Shown here one piece after another: positions 1-12,129 of a DNA stretch of 64,000 nt (the stretch's first letter is position 1; each line of letters opens with the position of its first letter). Source of the DNA: Collybia mongolica (Eukaryota; Basidiomycota; Agaricomycetes; Agaricales; Clitocybaceae); NCBI GenBank assembly GCA_013420905.1, contig JAAXNY010000015.1:248001-312000 (forward strand). Direction: 5' to 3'. The notes under the pieces are model-generated. The model did not search any database. It was not told the DNA's origin and saw only the letters and a program-made list of their open reading frames with translations. The translations under genes and the position numbers were made by a program.

Positions 1-140
1 GCCATCCACTGGAGCGGCTATTACCCTATGAAACGTCTAGAAAGGCGATCTAATATCGTAAGTATTGTTTCATATCGTGCGTTCAAGGATCTCGTTTAAT
101 GACTGTTACGAATGTGTGTCAAGCTTTCCAATTCATGATT

Positions 141-2172
141 TTACAAATTGTATATGAACCACGCAGATCTGTCGCCGAGCCCAGACTTCTCCTGGCTTTG
201 ATCCATCGTGGCCCGGATCGCAGCCTTCTTCTTGTTCTGCGACCAGAGGTAGTACGTGTTCAAGCCCGTGACGGCGACCATGAAGACTGACATGATCAGC
301 AGCGTGAGGGTGGCTTTCCTGTATAGCGGTGGCGGCGACAGCGTTCCGAGGAGCCACGTTGCGAGGATTCCCCCCGAGTTGGACACAATGAACCCGATGG
401 CTATGGCAGTCGCGCGCCGGGCATGCGGTGCGGCGTTATTTGCGCCCCATGTTGACAGTGCAGGCGCGGAGCAGTATGTGCCGGGGATGGACAGGAACAG
501 GCTGCCGTACTTCACGGATGCAGAATCAGACGCTACACCGGCACATACAGCGTCAATTCGCCAATCATATTCCCCATGATAGCAAGATACGAACCAAGAT
601 ACATGGCGAAACCTATTATGCACAGGGTGCAAGAGAACATGGTGACGAAGCCACGACAGTGATAGCGATCAGAGGTGTAAGCTGATACTAAGTTGACTGT
701 TAGGGTCGTGGACATGAAATGTCAGATTAGATTCAATGACGCGGTGTATCAACTGACCGAAAAATGCTGTTGCAAATGGAGGTACACTCATGAGCTGAGT
801 GCGGGTGGCGGTGTATCCAAGACTTTGCACGATGGATGGTGTGAAGCTATGTAATGAAATTAGGATGAGTATTGGGTGACTTTCCGAGCGATAAATTAGT
901 ACTAAGCAAGCCCATAGAGAATAACACCTAAGAGTGATGTTTTTCTTAAATACCACTCACATCACGGCCATAAAAAATAACTCACCATTGAAGAAGAAGA
1001 TAACGGACAACAACCATACTTGGGGAAGCATGAATGCTTTCCAGACCTCGCCCCAGCTAAATTCGTCTGAAGCATCGTCACGACTGGTGGCACCGGTTTC
1101 GCGAAGCTTTGCTACGACATAGGCTTTCTCCGCCTCGTTGAGGAAATGTGCGTGTGCGGGGGTGCGGGGGAGAAGGAAGTAGGTACACAATCCAAAGACC
1201 ATAGTGAAGAGACCTTCAAGAATAAAGATCCAAGCCCAGCCTGGGCGGTGGCCGATTCCGTCCATGTGAATTATTCCGAATGCCATAAGGCCTGAGAAGG
1301 CACCGGATATTGAGGCGGTCGAGAAGAACAGTGATACTCTACATCCAAGTCGATAAGTCAGAAAAGAATGAAAGGATGTCACACTAGTCCCGAGAATAGA
1401 TCACCTCCATTGTAATTGTTGACGCGGGTAAAAAAATGAGAGGTAAAGAACAAGCCCCGGCAATACGCCTCCTTCAATGGACAGAATTAACCGTTGTAAG
1501 AGGTCCCGGAAAACCCCGCACGCACCTTCCAGGAGACCTAGGAAAAAACGACATGCCAATAGACCTGAATAATTATGTACAACACCTGAGAAGGATGAGT
1601 TTACAGAGGGACTGCAACGTCACTGGCAAAGAGGCCTACCTTGTAAAGTAGTCACAACTCCCCATAAAGTCAACATCGTTGGTAACATTAGGTTAGGGCC
1701 GACAGTCTGCATTCGATTAATGATCGCACCATATTGAGATCGCAAAGGACATACCCGGAGCAGGAGGTTAGAGGGCAATTCAGCGACGATGTAAGGCACA
1801 TAGGTGACTGTCAACGCAATACTATATTGCTCATTGGTCATTTTGAGATCATTTTGCAGTCCTGCCACGCGAGCATTTCCAATGTTACTTCGATCCTGGT
1901 CGGGATGGGATAGTAAGGCTTGAGAGAGAGGCTTCAAAATGAGGACATTCACTTACTAAGAAAGAAAGGAAGTAAAACATGGATACTACGGGCAACATCC
2001 ACAAGTCTATCTTTCGCCACACAGCTCGCCCGAGAGCGGGATCAATCAGTGTTGCATCGCTGATAGAACTTAGCTCTGAAGAACCGTTGTGGGGCTTCTC
2101 TGGATCAGACGAGGCTTTTGAAGGGACCTTTTCCATCATCTGAGCAGTCGAGGGGGAGGAAAAACCGCCCAA
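141..2172 (-). CDS. MFS permease, anion:cation symporter (allantoate/nicotinate-type) family, 10 exons
   Basis: Plasma-membrane major facilitator, probably taking up a small organic anion such as allantoate, nicotinate or a related vitamin. Exons read on the minus strand: 2172-1957, 1895-1755, 1706-1640, 1564-1526, 1471-1405, 1338-986, 927-903, 846-758, 696-595, 532-141. All nine introns are 48-75 nt with GT/AG ends, and the joined frame stays open for about 496 residues, normal for the family. Family motifs appear in order: DRSNIGNARVAGLQ after TM1, ALTVTYVPYIVAELPSNLLL in TM2, GLLACRFFLGLLEGGVLPG at the TM4 region, a long cytoplasmic loop (FLNEAEKAYVVAKLRE), TPSIVQSLGYTATRTQLMSVPP in the second half, and a C-terminal GDRSAWFIYNL tail. 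It appears intact. Substrate is inferred from family only. Confidence 0.9.
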
Positions 2173-5100
2173 CGAGAGACGCTTATAAGAAACATTAGCT
2201 TCAATATGACAGTCCGTCCTTGTGGAACTCTCTTGATAAGATGTTCAGTATAAGGTAACAGGCACCAGCGTAAAAGCGTTGGAGGAACCTGATGGTCGGA
2301 AAACACTTAAGCGAAATCGACATCAAAGTTCTCAAGAGAAAACTTCACCAAATATGCCCCCGCCAAACCCGGGCGAGTGACACACGAGCCTGAAATTTTA
2401 TATCCGAGGCAGCGTTGAAGTAATATCGATAATGAGCGGCAGGTTCTCAGGCGATCATTTGCCCATGGCGGAAAGAAGGTGTCGGGTACCTCATGGCCCA
2501 TGGGTCATTTGCTTAACTGATATCGTTGAAATCTGTGCGTTGTCATTCAGTGATCTTCCTACTCTGTAACCATCCCAGCCTTGTGGTGGATGAATAGCTT
2601 GATGGTTCAGAAGCCGTTCCTGCCAAAACCTGCACACTACAGTATCACACTCCCTATTTTTCTTGGCATTGAAAAGTGAATTAGTCCCAGGCAATAATAG
2701 CCGATCGACGCGCCTTCGCCATCTCCGTTGCTCTCAATGGCAATCGCGATGCATTGAACGAAAGATCTGAGAGGTGTTTCTCAGCTAAACACCTATTCCC
2801 GTTGCTATCCCCTCACTAACTGCTCCATGACACAGGGAAATGCAGTCCGGGGTAATAAACGGGTCCGCCTCGTTCGGAGCTTCTTTATCGTACCGGGGTT
2901 TTGGTTTGTTATCATGACTGACGTTAAATCCAGGTATTTCTGCTACCTTCGCCTCATGGCTCAATAGGCTTGCGACCTGTAATACCACAGATCTTCAGGA
3001 CGTTCATATTTATCGTCAAGTCTGATATCTTTAAAGCCACACTACCTAGCCCCAAAAGCACCATTTTGAGGCTGGCGTGCCGAAGGTCTGTTTTGGATCG
3101 TTGGCTCTCGTTCATATAACAGGAAACCTACATTCATGTACTTTTCCAGCTGCAAAGATATGGCCTTCTGAGCGTGGCAAAATGGCTTCAACGCCTTCTT
3201 GCTTTGATCCTGGTAGTAAGTTAGTTTGGGTCTAGAATCCAATGGGTGCAAGGATTTATCATGTCTTCTCTCGCTGGGGTCCTACTTCCGTTTCGGTGTA
3301 ACAATATTCTACGGAAAAACCTTCAAAATACAAACGTTCACAAAAATTTATCGAGACACGCGCCAACAATGCCGCTCAGTAAAAAACCAATCAGCGACGG
3401 TTGATTCCAACTTCCTCGCCGATCTAGTATTGCCGGTCAATTAGTCAGATGTTGTAGGAGGCCGCATTGTCTGCGAAGGGCGTCAAGTATAAGCGTAGGA
3501 AAGCCGATGTAGCTAGGCTTCCAATCATTGGGTTTCTGTAATAACACACGGTAAAGCATATTGATGGAATAAATGCCAAGCGATACAACGCCTAGGAAGC
3601 GCCTTGGGGATGTTAGGTATCACAAGAGGGTAACCTAATCGTTTGATATGCCCAGACAAGTGCGTTGATTTGCTGGAAAATCAACATGCGCAGCATGTCG
3701 GTAAGTTGCGAGGATCGGATATTCGATCCTTCCGTAGTTCAAGGTAGTTGTGTCGTTAATTGTATACACATTATCTCCTTGAAAAAGGCGAAAAATAAGG
3801 CCTACATTATCTTACTATCAAAATAAAAGGAGCGATCATGGGGGTCACGATCTCCTCTGTGCTCGAGGCTTTTCCATACTCCCCTCGTTGAATGTACCAA
3901 GCTTGTAGAACCTGTGGTAGGCGTTCGCGTAAAGCTTTCGAAAGAGAGAACCCCAAACGAAAATCATGTTGGAGCTTGGGGCTTGGGGCTTGGAAATCGG
4001 AGGCTACGTATAATGTGTGGCGTCTCATAGGCATAGTAACGGTAATCTGGATGTTATTCCGAGTACAATGGGAAGATGGAAGAGATATTGAGGAGCATAT
4101 TCGGACGCTCCGAGGGTGATGAGGAATTAACGGCATTAAAATCGAAGATTAGGGACGGATCACCCTGCTTACATGGTTGTCAAACGCGTGGGAGTCATTT
4201 ATATCGGCAATCAGACCCTGCAGGCTTGTCACAGATTAAACAGTGCGCATTTTGGAAGGTGATTGGTGAATCCTATCGTGCAATAGAACAGACACGGTAA
4301 TTTCCGCTGGAAGTAACGCAGAATGAATACTGTGAGTGTCATAAGAGGGGTCACGGGGCTGTAGGCTGCCCTAGGCACAACCACGACAGCTCGGATGATG
4401 GTAGGAAGAAAAGGGATCATTGCAGTCTACGGGCAGAAGGAGAAAGAGAAACGACTCACCTGAGCCAGTCAGGGTTCATCATGTTTCAAAAGAATGAACA
4501 TTTCTAGCCGACTCTTCCTCCCAGCTTAAGAAGGTAATGCATGCTTTGGAGCACAATGCGATGCTAGAAGGATGCAGCAACATTCCACATTTCTCATGAT
4601 CGAACCGCATATGCATCATACGAAGCAACGCCCGATCACGACGTTCGCGGCTTCGGAGAAATCCAATTGCGGAACGAGAAACAAACTATCAGGATAAGAT
4701 GCACCCAGATCGCTTCCTTGCATGCTGTTTTTGTTGTACTCATAATGGAAATGGCGAGTTGATGACACCTCACCGGGAGAAAAGTTGGAGAAATGTACGT
4801 GTGTCTATCGTGTGTAAGTATATGCATGATTATCAAAACGGTCTTACCTTCAAACTACATCTGCGGAATAAGGCACCCCATAGGAAATTGGCTTGGGTAT
4901 ACAGTACCAATCTCAGGAGGACAACAGATAGGATGAGATCAGATCCAGTTCTTAAAATCATAGCGTCTGTTATGTGGGTCACGAGGTAATATCCTGGTCC
5001 CGTGATGAAAAAACAATGCGGACGACATCAACACCAGTCTTCTGTGCGCACAACGTGTTTTAGGTTTATCTTGAACTTGCACCTGGGTCGTTAATGAGAC

Positions 5101-5650
5101 ATTAGCGAGGCCCTAACATTAACCAAAGATCTCACTTTACTTGTGAAGCGTTAGATATGTGTCAAACCACCACTTCGCTCCAGACACTCCCAGATTCCAA
5201 TGTTCTTCTCCCTTCCCCATGCTTGATGACTATGTGGAAAAACTACTCCTCGTGTCCTCGGGGTGTGCTGTATGCTGCCTCTGCTTGAGTTATACTCTGT
5301 TGAAGTCTGATATAGCCATATGCGGACCCTCAACCTTACAGCAGGTATCAAGTATAATGACACTTTGCGTAAATATTACTTTCTATTGGACTCGTGCCTC
5401 TTCCTCATATATGCTAACGTAGAGCCGCTTTTAGGATCAGGAAGCAGCTCACCGTGCATGCCAGAGACATAATTTAAACCTGTTCATGCGCTCATAAATA
5501 CCGGAGTCCCTACGTTATGCGCAGTACCCCTTGTCTTACCCCTTACGTCTGCATTGCCATATCATTCCCAGTTCAAAAAGGTGAGCAGGCAAGGCTACTT
5601 GATACAGGGTTAATCTTCATTCGAGCTCCCATATTTTTCCAGGAAACCGT
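2173..5650. other. gene-poor stretch, no supported gene
   Basis: No open frame here shows a recognisable domain or convincing splice chain. Short minus-strand frames between about 3.8 and 5.0 kb look weakly protein-like but could not be joined into a family. Nothing resembling LTRs or TIRs was seen. Confidence 0.5.
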
Positions 5651-6003
5651 TTGTAACAAGCACGCTGATTTATGCGTGAGATCTTATGAGAATGTGAAGT
5701 TTACTGATGCGCATGATCCCTCTACATCTGGCCAGTATCTATAAATCTATCGTACATCTATGCAACTACATTGCGTGACCGTAAGTTTAGAAAATAATAC
5801 AGTTTAGAGAACACAGTTCGGTCGTAACCAAGAGGTGAACATTCTGAGTCAAATTTGCCTTGAGGGTTCGACTTCTCTCGGCTCAAGCACACGGCACGAG
5901 TGAGTTCATTCCCCATTCCCACTAATTGCTTTCGTTCGACAGGAAGCATGGCGAACTGCACCTTTTCTATACGAATAGGTGATGTTTGTCGTTTGAATTG
6001 ATT
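5651..6003 (+). repeat. diverged direct repeat, copy 1
   Basis: This ~350-bp block matches 7337-7681 in the same orientation with many substitutions and small indels. Shared landmarks include CACGCTGATTTATGCG against TACGCTGATTTATGCG, GAGAACACAGTTCG, TTTGCCTTGAGGGTTC and CATTCCCACTAAT. It has no intact coding frame and no clear terminal structure. It may be a decayed mobile-element fragment or an old segmental duplication. Confidence 0.65.
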
Positions 6004-7336
6004 TTTCAATCTTTACGTCACGATGTACAGGCTCAGCAAGTTCCCATCGTCTATTAATATTATTGTGTCGCACGCGCGTTTGGGGATGCTGGTGATGTCA
6101 CAAGGTTATGACTTCCCTGAGATGTGATGAACGAAAACTATTTGCGGGAAGATATGCTCCCGCATATATCCCCCTGAATGGCACCTTTTGACAAGTGCAA
6201 AGGGTTCTGCGGGACTACGCCGTGGAGTTTAATTTGTTAAGGCCCGATCAGTTCGTCGTGTGAATCAACGGAACTACAGTGGTGGTACGTCTTTGATCCG
6301 AGTCGGACAAATTGTCACAACACGAACGTGAGTGCGATTGCGCTGTGTATTGTTGGACGAATGATCTTGAGCTCGTTTACCTACATAACTGGCAAAATAA
6401 CGATCTAGTTCTCTTCTACAACCGTGGTCTGATGCACCCTGTCGTGGGAGCTCTGAAAGACGATGACTTGCGGGTATTCCACCAGCGCGACCTCAAGGCT
6501 CAGACGACCCCGTATCCTGTTTGGGATGTCAAGAAGAACGCATGAGGGACTAGCAGAGACCTTTCGAGCCATATGTAGTATTAGAGTCACACGGTATGTG
6601 TCGATAACTCGAGACCCAAATGACATTGGGACTTACCATAGGCAGGATATCAATTTCCGTTATGCTAGATCAACTATATACGCAGTCCATCGTGTTCTTT
6701 CACGCCACTGTTCGAACGATGTATGAGCTGCGAGTGACTACACGGTGTGAATATCGTTAAAGGAGTCTAAATGATAGATATAATAGGAGAAGCGCTTGGA
6801 GGGCGAACCCGAACATGAAGGGAAACGACGGCGCAGCAACTGGACGTGAAAAATTTTGGTTACGTCACGTGAGATCTGGTGGATTGCACAGCCACTCTTT
6901 TTTCTTCGTCAGCCCCATAAGTTCCCTTTCCAGAGTTACTAACCCAATGGCAGCACTTCCGTTGTAGCGAGAAAGGACCTCGAAGATAACGCCAATCAAA
7001 CTCAGAAAAACCTCGTAGTTCGGATGACCGGTTTATATATGTCAAGTAGATCGGCCTCGGCTGAGTCCTGACTGCTGGTAACATACAACCTACTGTAGTG
7101 CTGTTAGTCGCTCACTTGTCTCTCGCTACTGACACAACGCATGGGAAACCTTACATGTTAAGTGTGTTCTACCTCTGTTACACTCTATCCAAGTAGCTCA
7201 AGTGCGACATGCTAGTGCGGATGACTTCCTTGAAGTGGGTATGGAGTGTCGCATTGAGCGTCATTCGGACCGCTTTTTGGTCTGATTCTCTCAGTAGTGA
7301 CAGTTGCTTTCTGATTCGACTCAAGTCAGACAATGC

Positions 7337-7681
7337 TTTGCAACGGGTACGCTGATTTATGCGCCAGATCTTATGGTAAATTTTACTGATGTACATGATC
7401 TCTCTGCATTCGGCCAGCATCTACAAAATCGATCATATATCTATACAACCACTTTGGGTGATCATGGACCTAGAAAAGAACATAGTTTTGAGAACACAGT
7501 TCGTTTTTAACCAAGAGGCGGACGTTCCAAGTTAGATTTGCCTTGAGGGTTCAAATTCTCTCGGATCAAACGCACGCAGCACAACTGAGTTCGTTCCGCA
7601 TTCCCACTAATCGCGCTCGCTCGACAGCAAGGAGAACTGCAATTTTGCTATGCTAGTAGATGCTATTTGTTGATTCGAAGA
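7337..7681 (+). repeat. diverged direct repeat, copy 2
   Basis: Second copy of the block at 5651-6003, sharing GAGAACACAGTTCG, TTGCCTTGAGGGTTC and CATTCCCACTAAT in the same order. The ~1.3 kb between the copies holds no supported gene. Confidence 0.65.
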
Positions 7682-8315
7682 TTGCTATCTTCGGGAACAC
7701 CCTCTACCGTCATGCGCCCAAAAAGTTCTTGGCTGATTAACTATATAAAAAGATCACACCTACCTCAAACACAAGGAAACTTAGTGAGTGGCCTTCTAAT
7801 TTTGCAACTGTTGCCTACTCGCCGGAGTTGGTAGCTCTCCTCACCTCCTATTCATCTTTGCAAAAGTTCCCTGTAGATCGGATCAGCAGTTTTAACATGA
7901 TTTGTGATCAACTAAATATAACTTTTGTCAAAAAGTTGGTTGGGCCCTTTGAATAAAGTGCTACCCTCGTCACATTTGGGCACCTATATTGCGATCTCTC
8001 TAACTTTGAAATTGCGTCTACCTGGTCATAACATCATTTACATGTTGAAGCTTGAACTAAACTCCACATCCTATAACATGCTAGAAGAGTTCATCGAAAC
8101 AGGAAAAATGACGTGACAACATATATCAATCATTTTGACAATTATTCTTGCTCCATTGACTCTATCTTTGATCTCTATGAATCAGTTATAGTTTTGTGAC
8201 CGCAGGTAAGATGCCTCAAAGTCTTCCCTTCGCTTGCACACTAAAACGTTCCCCAGTTACTAAGGCCTTGTTTACTCAAATCCACTCCGACTACGGCCTT
8301 TATGCCCAATATCTG

Positions 8316-9917
8316 ATGTCATATCCTAACTATGTTTTTTCTCTGTCTGCTTTTATCGGTTTCCTTCTGGCGGTAATTCCACTGCGATGGCATTTTGATG
8401 GTAAGAGCATATACCACACGATCAAGTACTGTCTATCCCCTGAAAATTTCAACAGTTTGGAATCCTGGGATATACCTCCTTCTGATATGGACTGCAGGAG
8501 GGTGTCTCATCCAATTTGTGAACTCTATTGTCTGGAATGGCAACACAATTGATCATGCCCCCGTATGGTGTGATATCGGTAGGTTGTCCAGACATTCCGA
8601 GGTCAAATAAATTCATGTCTTCTCTAGCCACCCATTTTATGACTGGAACAAATACAGCTTACGGAGCCTGTGCTCTTTGTATCAACCGTCGACTGTACCA
8701 AATTTCGCGGTTTACAACTGTTAAAATCACAAACAACCAGGTATATACCATGTTTTATTGAATAGTTCTGGGCTATCATACCTAAAATCTTGGCCAGAAA
8801 CGGCGTGAATTAATAATTGGCATAGCTATTGCACTTGGTCTCCCTATTGTCTTTGCTATCTCAAGTCGTTGAGTTTCGTTACATCCAGTGTTCCCAGTGC
8901 TGATGCTTCCATAGTGTACACTACTCAAGGAAATCGGTTTGATATCTATGAAGATATTGGATGTGTCGATGCCTTTCTTCAAACACCTCTTTACATTGCT
9001 TTTGTGGATGCCCCACCTTTGCTAATCTCGGGTGTCAATTCGGTGTATGCAGGTATGTAACTATTATTTATAATGTCGAAGCTGACACCATTAAACTCCT
9101 AGTTTTGGTTGTGCGTGCATTTTTAAAACGCCGCAGGCATTTACAAACGATATTGTCCGATCATGGAACTATGAATACAAACCAATATTTTCGGCTCATG
9201 TGCCTCGTATGCATTGACACCATTGTGACAATACCTCTGGTTGCCTATGGCATGTATACAGACCTTGCATCGGATCCTATCCTCCCATGGACCTCCTGGG
9301 CTGACATACATGCAGGCATATCTCGACATGATACTTATCCTGCTAGTGTTTGGCGAAGCGATCCTGCATTTGAAACTTACATGGAATTTGAAAGATGGTT
9401 ACCTATAATCCCTTCCATCATCATCTTCGCTTTCTCTGGTTTTTCGGAGGAGGCCAGGAACCACTACCGTGGTGCATGTTTGTGTGTTGCTGGCTGGTTT
9501 GGATACACAAAGCCAGCCTCAGTGACCTCTCTTGGGTATGGTTATCATTTATTTAAAAGTTGAACAGAATATTAACCAAAATTGGACAATAGTCGAGAAG
9601 CGAGGTATCCCAACATTCCTGCAGCCACTCCTCCTGTCAGCGGTAATCCTGATGGAATGGACGTTGTGCCCTCCCACCCAGCAAAGGGTACCACTTGTGA
9701 ATTTTTCTCATTCTTAGCAACATTCCTTAAACTGCGTCAGAAACCATCCCTCCTTCCCATCATGTTTGCACCCAACATATCCACGTCTCAGGGCTCTTCA
9801 CACTTCTTCCCCTCAACAAGTTACACTATGGGAGAAACAGAAACCGGGCATGGGATCCAGAATAGCCTTGACGAGGCTATTTCTCCAACCACCAATACAC
9901 TGAATAGTAGTCGTTGA
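8316..9917 (+). CDS. STE3-like G-protein coupled pheromone receptor, six exons, one frameshift
   Basis: Seven-transmembrane receptor of the fungal STE3 family, which senses lipidated mating pheromones. Exons: 8316-8400, 8456-8578, 8628-8740, 8798-9052, 9103-9535, 9593-9917; introns are 49-57 nt with GT/AG ends. Family landmarks in order: a short N-terminus before TM1; WHFD-V-WNPGIYLLLIWT across the first splice; FVNSIVWNGNTIDHAPVWCDI; CALCINRRLYQIS; QGNRFDIYEDIGC; VVRAFLKRRRHLQ; NQYFRLMCL; PWTSWADIHAGISRHDTYPA; VWRSDPAFE; ERWLPIIPSIIIFAFSGFSEEARNHYR. A ~110-residue hydrophilic tail ends at 9917. Around 8866-8872 the frame is broken: the TM5 frame runs into TGA at 8870, while the next segment is open one frame back, equal to a missing base. 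This could be real decay or a sequence error. No nearby pheromone precursor was recognised. Confidence 0.88.
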
Positions 9918-10241
9918 CTTGTTAGGTTTGTTTTCTGCTTGTTACTGATCTTCCCAATAAAAATGTTCATTTTCCTGGGGAAATATTTTGTGGCAGAGCT
10001 TATTTCAGGATGTGCGATTGGATGCAATAAGCCAGAAGGGGTACATTCCGCGATTTTTGGGACATTGGTAATTTGAATGGAGTTTAGGCAGGAGGAATAG
10101 AGATTCGCAATTTTGTACAAATGTGCTTTTGTACCGTGCTTGCGCAAGATGAAATCATGTTTCCATGCAACAATATGCCAGTCAATGCAAAGAGTTCAAC
10201 GCTCACAACATTGGCTCCTTTAAACTACGTCGGGCTGGTTT

Positions 10242-11000
10242 GTAGGGTTCGGGAAGAAACTCCGAGGTTAGTAACTAACAGGTTACTAACATGGCAGCTT
10301 TGGAGGGGGTTATTCACAGATGTTAATAACATGTTACTAACATCCATGTTAGTAACACGTTAAAAATTGTTAGAAATGTTATTAGCACTGTTGATAATTG
10401 TTAATAATTGTTAAAAAATCCCTCCCCCCTACCAATCCCAGTTAGGCCCTTCCCCTTCATCTTCCTGCACTATATCTGGCCCTTTAACTTTTTTCTGAGT
10501 GATATTGACCTCTCCTGAACTCTCTGAGAACATCTTAACAAAAATTGGAGATGTAAGATCAGTCAAGTAAGGTTTTTAGAGCTTGTAAGACTATGCATGA
10601 GGCAGAAGCCATGACAATGATGTTAGGATATAGTATTAGAGCAATATGAGAAAAATTGTGATTTCCATAATTTTCCAATAATCTTTCAGAGGCTAGATGA
10701 AAAATATGGATCAAAATCACTTAAAGTTGCCCAAAACTGTCCAGATAAACTGGGCAAAAAGTGGGATTATGCCATTATCATGCAGTCCTGAGGTAACAGT
10801 GTGTGGGGAGATGGTTAGTGATTAATCATTAATAGGAGTTAATAGATTCAAATGATCTGTGGGACTGTTCTTTAATTCGGTTATTAACAATATTTAACAT
10901 ACCCTTTTGAGCGAGTTAATAACTAACATGTTACTAACATGTTACTAACCTGTTAGAAACTACGGTGTTAATAAATAAGGGGTTTTGTCCGGAACCCTAC
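10242..11000. mobile_element. 759-bp non-autonomous TIR element with target duplication
   Basis: The ends are inverted repeats: GTAGGGTTCGGGA at the left and TCCGGAACCCTAC at the right. They are flanked by a direct TGGTTT duplication at 10236-10241 and 11001-11006. The subterminal regions (10270-10400 and 10900-10970) carry many TTACTAACATGTTA-type words in both orientations. There is no transposase frame, so it must be mobilised in trans if at all. Superfamily is not assignable by eye; the 6-bp duplication does not match the 8-bp duplications of the KDZ elements at the other end of the window. Confidence 0.78.
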
Positions 11001-11006
11001 TGGTTT

Positions 11007-12129
11007 GACAAAGCTAACAACGAGAGGTGACAGCCCGGACCCTGCTGGTGGTCCGGGGTTGGTTCTTTTTCTTAATGAGCAAAAAACCAAGCCTTGGCCC
11101 TTTCCGGCTGCTCTGCATATGCAATCAATTCACTGCTGCTCTTTATAGATGACTTTTCTGTGGTTGATTGTCATTTGGAGGGATTATCGTTGTACTGTGA
11201 GATGCACGTTCACATTTCCACAGTATCTGATGTTACTCACAGCCAAGCTGCCGGAATCCATATTCCTCCTTACTTAAAGGGTAGCTCTCCCCAATAATTA
11301 GCATGATAAATTTGGTCAATTTGGACTCTCATTTTAACCCACAAGTGTACATTTGGCAAGCTGCACTTTTGTTACATTAGTAAGTTGTATATTTTTGTTC
11401 CCTGCCGCATTTTTGGATCATGCTGTGTAGGCCTTACCTTCTATTATTGTACCGTGCCCACCTAACATGTTTATAGCTCTTACATAGTTATCATGCTTCG
11501 GCCCAAACCAATGCCATTTTATCCTCTTAAATAGGACACAGCCTATTAATACGAGACCAACTCTTTCGAGCATGGGCTGCCCATCACTGATGGAGGATAC
11601 TGTACAACAACATCATGATTCTTGCTCATCTGAACTGAGCTGGTTGTAGTTTTCATCTTTATTCTCTGATTATATTTTTCCTTGATTTGAGTCTGATCAA
11701 TCAGGTCCGAAAAAGGACTGGTTCGGATTCAGATATGTAACTCATTGTTTTTCTTCTCGACGAGGTCCGTTTCAGTAGAAACAAGGGTGGCATGCATGTT
11801 ATAAGACCCATTCTAAGCCTGAGCATACTCATATATGCAGTATGTTTTGTGACCAATGGCTACTATGCAATACCACCGCCCCAACCACAATGGTGAACAC
11901 AATCATTGAGCTCGGAAAAACCCATTACAAGTGTGCCTGCTCCTTTGAATTGGCTAATAAATCATAATAATATTGATATCATTCTCTATTCAATTGGTGT
12001 GTATGTAGGTCAATTGTGTGGGGATATCTGTGGATTTTCATAAACTGCTAGCTGACTCCTGAGCATGTACATTTCATAAAAAAAAAATCTAAACACAAAC
12101 ATAAACGTCCATTCTGGTGGTGAGTTATT
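11007..12129. other. intergenic, no supported gene
   Basis: AT-rich sequence with no convincing coding region. An 8-bp-stem palindrome (CCCGGACC/GGTCCGGG) lies at 11034-11057; no function is assigned. Confidence 0.45.

Noticed and set aside
3800..5000. Minus-strand protein-like frames with possible splice donors
   Set aside because: Pieces such as DLILSVVLLRLVLYTQ and GSDLGASYPDSLFLVPQLDF look plausible but could not be joined or matched to a family, and stops separate them.
8862..8887. 26-nt intron explaining the STE3 frame break
   Set aside because: Shorter than all other introns here (49 nt or more) and removes conserved positions; a one-base frameshift is simpler.
11034..11057. GC hairpin resembling a bacterial terminator
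   Set aside because: The genome is eukaryotic and no gene ends there; only a palindrome can be stated.
10000..12100. Possible pheromone precursor next to the STE3 gene
   Set aside because: No short frame ending in a CaaX-type motif with an N-terminal Met was found by eye; absence is not proof.
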